In this document: positions 60,230 through 64,000 of the stretch, one piece after another | How the letters are laid out: each line of letters begins with the position of its first letter | How positions within the stretch are numbered: the first letter of the stretch is position 1 | Assembly: GCA_050633165.1 (NCBI GenBank) | Contig: JBOEFZ010000014.1 | Location: 1-64,000, forward strand | Reading direction: 5' to 3' | DNA: 64,000 nucleotides | Origin: TMED27 sp050633165 | GTDB lineage: Bacteria > Pseudomonadota > Alphaproteobacteria > Micavibrionales > Micavibrionaceae | Program-made: the position numbers and the translations under genes | Notes under the pieces: generated by a model | What the model was told of the DNA's origin: nothing | The model's input: the letters and a program-made list of their open reading frames with translations, nothing else | The model's database searches: none

Positions 60230-61381
60230 ATGCTTATTACATCACAAAAGGCGCTTGAGGAATTTTGCGCGGGGTTACGATCCGAAACATTCCTGACCGT
60301 GGATACCGAGTTTTTGCGGGAGAAGACTTATTATCCCAAGCTTTGCCTTGTGCAGATCGGGGCGGCAGATGGACGCGCGGCGGCGGTTGATCCGTTGGCG
60401 GAAGGGATTGATTTGGCGCCGGTTTATGATTTGCTGTTTAACCCTGATATTTTGAAGATATTTCATGCCGCGCGGCAGGATTTGGAGATATTTTATAATC
60501 TTACCGGCAAAGTTCCTGCGCCTTTGTTTGATACGCAGATTGCGGCGATGGTTTGCGGGTATGGCGAGCAGGTTGGCTATGAGGCGTTGGTGCGCGACAT
60601 TACGGATGGAAATATTGATAAGAGCGTGCAATATACGAATTGGTCGGTGCGGCCATTGTCGGATGTGCAGGTTGAGTATGCGCTTGGCGATGTTACGCAT
60701 TTGGTGAAGATTTACGAGCATTTGCGGGATAAATTGGAGGCGCGTGGGCGGACGCATTGGGTGTTTGAGGAAGAGGCCGTTTTGAACGATCCGGCGACCT
60801 ACGCCGCGCCGGTTGAGGATGTGTGGCAGCGGGTGAAGGTGAAATCGCCCAAACCCCAGACTTTGGCGGTGTTAAAGGCATTGGCGGCGTGGCGCGAAGT
60901 GCGGGCGCGGAAGAAGGATATTCCGAAGAATTGGGTGATGCGGGATGAAACCTTGGCGGATATGGCGGCGCGTTGCCCCAAAGATGTTAAGGGATTGAAG
61001 AAAATTCGCAATATGAGCGACAAAGTCGCGGAGGGAAACTCCGGTGCAGAGATATTAAAGCTTATTAAGGATGCGTTGGCGAGTGATCCGGCGGGGTGGC
61101 CGGCGGTTACGAAGAAAAAACCGCCCTCTGCGCGCGTGACAGCGATTACAGAAATTTTGCGGATGCTGTTGAAAATTCGTGCGGCAGAAGAGGGGGTTGC
61201 CGCGAAGTTGATTGCAACGCCGGCGGATCTTGAGGGGGTGGCGAAGGATGATGCGGCGGATGTTGCCGTGCTATCGGGTTGGCGACGGGAAATTTTCGGC
61301 GAGGATGCGCTGCGCCTTAAGAATGGTGAAATTGCGATTGGGCTTAAGGATGGTAGGATTGCGGTGATTGAAACTTCATAA
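60230..61381 (+). CDS. rnd: Ribonuclease D
   Basis: 3'-5' exoribonuclease trimming tRNA 3' ends. 383 residues. The DEDDy catalytic set is visible: D25 and E27 in TVDTEFLREKTYYP, D in FHAARQDLEIFYN, and YALGDVTHL with the Tyr and last Asp. The HRDC domain follows at about 205-285 (LKALAAWREVRARKKDIPKNWVMRDETL). It is divergent from aspS, the standard alphaproteobacterial pairing. Confidence 0.95.
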   Translation: MLITSQKALEEFCAGLRSETFLTVDTEFLREKTYYPKLCLVQIGAADGRAAAVDPLAEGIDLAPVYDLLFNPDILKIFHAARQDLEIFYNLTGKVPAPLFDTQIAAMVCGYGEQVGYEALVRDITDGNIDKSVQYTNWSVRPLSDVQVEYALGDVTHLVKIYEHLRDKLEARGRTHWVFEEEAVLNDPATYAAPVEDVWQRVKVKSPKPQTLAVLKALAAWREVRARKKDIPKNWVMRDETLADMAARCPKDVKGLKKIRNMSDKVAEGNSGAEILKLIKDALASDPAGWPAVTKKKPPSARVTAITEILRMLLKIRAAEEGVAAKLIATPADLEGVAKDDAADVAVLSGWRREIFGEDALRLKNGEIAIGLKDGRIAVIETS

Positions 61382-61402
61382 ACGTCATTGCGGGGATAAC
61401 AG

Positions 61403-61957
61403 ATGAAACAGCTTTATATACTTAGGCATGCGCAGGCGGCGGGGACGCCGGTGGGCGGGACGGATAAGGATCGGGAGCTTACGGCGCAGGGGGTGAGCGA
61501 TGCAAAAGCGCTAGGGGCGGCCATGGCGGCGGCGGAATTTTTGCCGGAATTGGTGTTATGCTCTCCGGCGGTGCGGACGCGGCAGACTTTGCGCAGCGCC
61601 TTGGCGGCTTTAGAAGAAATAAGCGGTATTTCGCCCGTGATTGAATATCCGGAAGCGCTTTATAATGCGCCGCAGGGGGATTATAAAGCGGCATTGCAGG
61701 GGGTGGTGGCGGATGTCGCCTCGGTTTTTCTGGTCGGGCATAATCCGGGGATACATGCGCTGGCGGCGAGCTTGGTGAATGAGGATCATCCTTCGATGGT
61801 GAGCCGATTGGCGGCGGGATATGCGCCGGGGACATTGAGCGCGATACGGTGTGATATTGCCGATTGGAGAGATTTACAGCCGTATGAGAATGGCTTAATC
61901 GCGATATTGGAGGCGACGGAGTATAATGGGACGGATCGTCCGACGCGGTGGATGTAG
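61403..61957 (+). CDS. SixA-like histidine phosphatase
   Basis: 184 residues. The RHG-type motif LYILRHAQA (H9 as phospho-acceptor) starts it. SPAVRTRQTLRSAL and GHNPGIHALA, the second catalytic-histidine motif, follow. Similar small proteins dephosphorylate phosphohistidine in phosphorelay or PTS proteins, but a metabolite substrate is possible. It is 21 bases after rnd and probably co-transcribed; a fragment of the CGTCATTGCG repeat lies in that gap. Confidence 0.85.
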   Translation: MKQLYILRHAQAAGTPVGGTDKDRELTAQGVSDAKALGAAMAAAEFLPELVLCSPAVRTRQTLRSALAALEEISGISPVIEYPEALYNAPQGDYKAALQGVVADVASVFLVGHNPGIHALAASLVNEDHPSMVSRLAAGYAPGTLSAIRCDIADWRDLQPYENGLIAILEATEYNGTDRPTRWM

Positions 61958-62066
61958 GCTGTAATCGTTTCATTGTGAGCGTCGTCAAATTTCACCTCAT
62001 GTGGATTTACCACATTTCAGCTCATTTTCCTCGTCACACTAAAACGCTTTTTGCCTATGCTTTTTT

Positions 62067-62150
62067 AACCACAGAATGCACAGAGTTTAAAAAGAAACCA
62101 TAGAGATTTTCCCTCTGCGCCCTCAAAATTTCTCTGTGTTTTCTGTGGTT
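62067..62150. repeat. AACCACAGA...TCTGTGGTT palindromic repeat
   Basis: Opens AACCACAGAATGCACAGAG and closes TCTCTGTGTTTTCTGTGGTT. It is followed by TTTTTGCCTGCGGCGCTTTT. The remainder of 61958-62066 holds no gene that I can support. Confidence 0.82.
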
Positions 62151-62170
62151 ATTTTTTGCCTGCGGCGCTT

Positions 62171-62866
62171 TTATAGGTTTATGAGGACATCCCGAATAAG
62201 CGGTACGGTGACGGGGCGTTTTTGGGAGAGGGCCAGGGCGTCGGCGGCGGTTACGATGTCTTTGGCGGCGGTGAAGGAGCGCTCCATGCGGGGGAGGATG
62301 TATTTTAGGACATCTGCGCCGATATTAATTTGGCGGTCGGCGAACATTTTTACGATCACATTTTGCAACAAGGTTTCACATGGCGACATTATTACCGCAT
62401 GTGGCGCGGCGCGCAGGCGGGATGCGAGGTCGGGGATGGTGAAATCTAGGTGTGAGGGGGCGCTGCGCATGGTTAGGAGCATGGTGCGTTGCTCTTCTTT
62501 GAAGATATTATAGAGATGGAAGAGCGTTTCTTCGGCTTCACGCGTGCCGATCCATGGATCTATTCCATCGAGAAGGAGGGTTTCGCCCTGCGCTGCTATC
62601 TCTTCGGCGCTTTGGGTTGTTAGGGTTTCGGTGGGGATTGCGGTTGCGCCTGTGCGGGCTTGCCACACGGCGGCGAGGTGGGATTTTCCGGAGGCGGCGG
62701 GACCGGAGAGGATGAAGGATGGAGCGGACCAATCGGGCCAACGGTCGATCCAGCCGACGGCGGCTTCGTTGCTGGTCCCCACCATGAAATCTTCGCGCCC
62801 TTGCGCCACGCGGACGGGGAAGGCAAGTGGGATTTGCTCGGGGGTTGGACGGGTAGTTTGCTGCAT
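62171..62866 (-). CDS. hdaA: DnaA-related regulatory inactivator HdaA
   Basis: 231 residues. The N-terminus holds QIPLAF (residues 11-16), a sliding-clamp-binding motif. The AAA+ part has Walker A GPAASGKSH, Walker B LLLDGID and a sensor region ending in SRLRAAPHAVIM. It lacks the DNA-binding domain IV of DnaA. By family knowledge it acts with the loaded clamp to make DnaA hydrolyse ATP and so limit initiation. It lies directly downstream of an AI-2E family permease, a frequent alphaproteobacterial neighbour. Confidence 0.9.
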   Translation of the reverse strand: MQQTTRPTPEQIPLAFPVRVAQGREDFMVGTSNEAAVGWIDRWPDWSAPSFILSGPAASGKSHLAAVWQARTGATAIPTETLTTQSAEEIAAQGETLLLDGIDPWIGTREAEETLFHLYNIFKEEQRTMLLTMRSAPSHLDFTIPDLASRLRAAPHAVIMSPCETLLQNVIVKMFADRQINIGADVLKYILPRMERSFTAAKDIVTAADALALSQKRPVTVPLIRDVLINL

Positions 62867-62937
62867 GAGGTAGTTTTAACGCGAAGTTACGAAGATGCGA
62901 AGGGTTTTGTTTTGGCGGCTGTTTTATTTCATTATTT

Positions 62938-63029
62938 GAACCACAACGAGCACGGTGAACACAACGATTTCATTACTTACGTCGATTTGGGCGCAATGTC
63001 TTTGTGGGCGTTGTGTGCGTGGTGGTTAA
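62938..63029. repeat. AACCACAACGAGCACGG palindromic repeat overlapping the permease 3' end
   Basis: Opens AACCACAACGAGCACGGTG and closes GGCGTTGTGTGCGTGGTGGTT, which pair imperfectly. TTTTTGCCTGCGGCGCTTTC follows at 63034. About half of it (from 62977) is coding for the last residues of the AI-2E permease. Confidence 0.75.
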
Positions 63030-64000
63030 CTCTTTTTGCCTGCGGCGCTTTCTTTTTGCGGCGTGGTTTGCCCTTATATAGGGGGCTGGATTTGTATTGG
63101 GTTAGGGTGAAGGCGAGGAGCACGCCCGCGATGGCGGCGATGGGGACGGCGAGGAGCATGCCCAAGATGCCGAAAAGTGCGCCGCCCGCGAACAGGGCGA
63201 AGAAGATCCATAGCGGGTGGAGACCGACGGAATCGCCGACGATTTTGGGGCTTAGGAAATTGCCTTCGATGATTTGCCCGATGAGGAAAATTCCGGCGAT
63301 GAGGGCGACATAGCCAAGATCGCCCGCTTGGAACCATGCGACGATGATGCTGGTGAACAGGCCTATGACAGAGCCGATCATGGGGATAACCGAGAGCAAG
63401 CCCGCCATAAGGCCGATGAGGAAGCCGTATTTAAGGCCAGCGATGGAGAGCGCGATGGCATAAGCAATGGCGAGGATGAGGGCGACGCTGATTTGCCCCC
63501 TTACGAAGCCGGAGATTTTTGTGTCGATCTGGGCAAGCAGGTCTTTGATGGTGTTTTTGTGGTCGCGGGGCAAGAGATCCTCCACCCATTTGGTTATATG
63601 TTCCCATTCATTCATCATGAAATACGCCACCAGCGGGGTGATGACAAGAAGGGTTAGAACGTCGATGAAGGCCTGACCGCCCGCGGCGAGGCTGGCGATG
63701 AGTTTTTTGGCGATATTGGCGGCGGAATTAGTGTGCTCGCTCATCAAAGCTTTGAGGTCATCGCCATTGGATATGCCTAAGATGGATTGTAGCTTTCCGG
63801 TGTGCGGCTCGAGATAGGCCGTGAGGGATTCGATGTAGCGCGGGGCTTCGTCTACAAGGGCGAGGCTTTGCTTATACAGCACGGGCAGGATGAGGGCGAA
63901 TGATGTCCCCACAATTGCGATAAAGAGCAGCAGGATAATCAGTGCGGCGATTTTACGCGGAATTTTGATACGGCCCAAGGCATGGACGAGCGGGTTGAGG
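62977..64000 (-). CDS. AI-2E family permease (PerM-like), 5' end outside the window
   Basis: At least 340 residues; the open frame continues past the window edge. A residue run NPLVHALGRIKIPRK, typical of the end of the first part of AI-2E permeases, is in frame before the TTG at 63978, so the true start lies upstream. Six or seven more hydrophobic segments follow, including FLIGQIIEGNFLSPKIVGDSVGLHP, seen as QxxEGNxLxPKIVGDSVGLHP. The last 18 or so residues (VNHHAHNAHKDIAPKST) are encoded by a palindromic repeat. Substrate unknown. Confidence 0.9.
   Translation of the reverse strand, partial: LNPLVHALGRIKIPRKIAALIILLLFIAIVGTSFALILPVLYKQSLALVDEAPRYIESLTAYLEPHTGKLQSILGISNGDDLKALMSEHTNSAANIAKKLIASLAAGGQAFIDVLTLLVITPLVAYFMMNEWEHITKWVEDLLPRDHKNTIKDLLAQIDTKISGFVRGQISVALILAIAYAIALSIAGLKYGFLIGLMAGLLSVIPMIGSVIGLFTSIIVAWFQAGDLGYVALIAGIFLIGQIIEGNFLSPKIVGDSVGLHPLWIFFALFAGGALFGILGMLLAVPIAAIAGVLLAFTLTQYKSSPLYKGKPRRKKKAPQAKRVNHHAHNAHKDIAPKST

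Noticed and set aside
1..64000. CRISPR arrays, prophage, IS transposases, tRNA or rRNA genes
   Set aside because: No regularly spaced direct repeats, no phage structural or transposase-like proteins and no tRNA or rRNA patterns were seen by eye; a covariance-model scan would be needed to exclude small RNAs.

Overview
The window is a gene-dense chromosomal segment of an alphaproteobacterium. The evidence is gene content and order: divK-pleD, an ATP12-type F1 assembly chaperone, a DnaA-related HdaA, DUF3035 and EipB/DUF1849 envelope proteins, the block lspA-DUF3035-M16-M16-mutL, the block plsY-dprA-topA-rnr-rpmG and the pair aspS/rnd. A lineage near Micavibrionales or Rhodospirillales is my guess only; no rRNA or tRNA gene is present to test it. 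Coding strands are rich in G and T at third positions. Several small orphan genes are visibly more AT-rich than their neighbours. No stretch over 300 bases lacks a gene.

Layout. 0.2-9.8 kb: lipoprotein signal peptidase, DUF3035 lipoprotein, an active/inactive pair of M16 peptidases, pgi, a two-block pentapeptide-repeat protein, mutL and a membrane protein. 10-17 kb: ATP12, an AsmA-like protein, an RluA-type pseudouridine synthase, the fluoride channel, a DMT transporter, a soluble PAS chemoreceptor and rarA. 17-20 kb: nadA and nadC, separated by a GIY-YIG gene sitting between two perfect inverted copies of a hairpin. 20-25.4 kb: succinate dehydrogenase, with unrelated genes between sdhD and sdhA and between sdhA and sdhB. 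25.5-30.6 kb: msrB, a small gene with a DnaA-box promoter, asd, a cytoplasmic hybrid kinase and an orphan gene whose start codon lies in a perfect 15-bp hairpin.

30.6-41.3 kb is the most unusual part: a type IVb pilus or type II secretion-like locus. It holds a secretin lipoprotein, an exported Ig-like repeat protein, a GspE-type ATPase, a GspF-type membrane protein, two single-span proteins and two divergent prepilin-like proteins lacking Glu5. A one-domain response regulator and a stand-alone prepilin peptidase adjoin it. It resembles the R64 PilN/PilQ/PilR/PilU set more than Tad or PilB/T/C systems.

41.4-50.1 kb carries pyrB, plsY, dprA, topA, rnr and rpmG. 50.4-54.1 kb carries an ABC exporter and the divK-pleD cell-cycle pair. 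54.2-58.3 kb has eipB, a degenerate GGDEF protein and three unrecognised genes. 58.3-64 kb has aspS, rnd, a SixA-like phosphatase, hdaA and the 3' part of an AI-2E family permease that runs off the window.

The spaces between genes are full of short palindromic repeats of at least six families. Two copies enter genes: one codes for half the signal peptide of an M16 protein, the other for the C-terminus of the AI-2E permease. No CRISPR array, prophage, IS transposase, rRNA or tRNA was seen.
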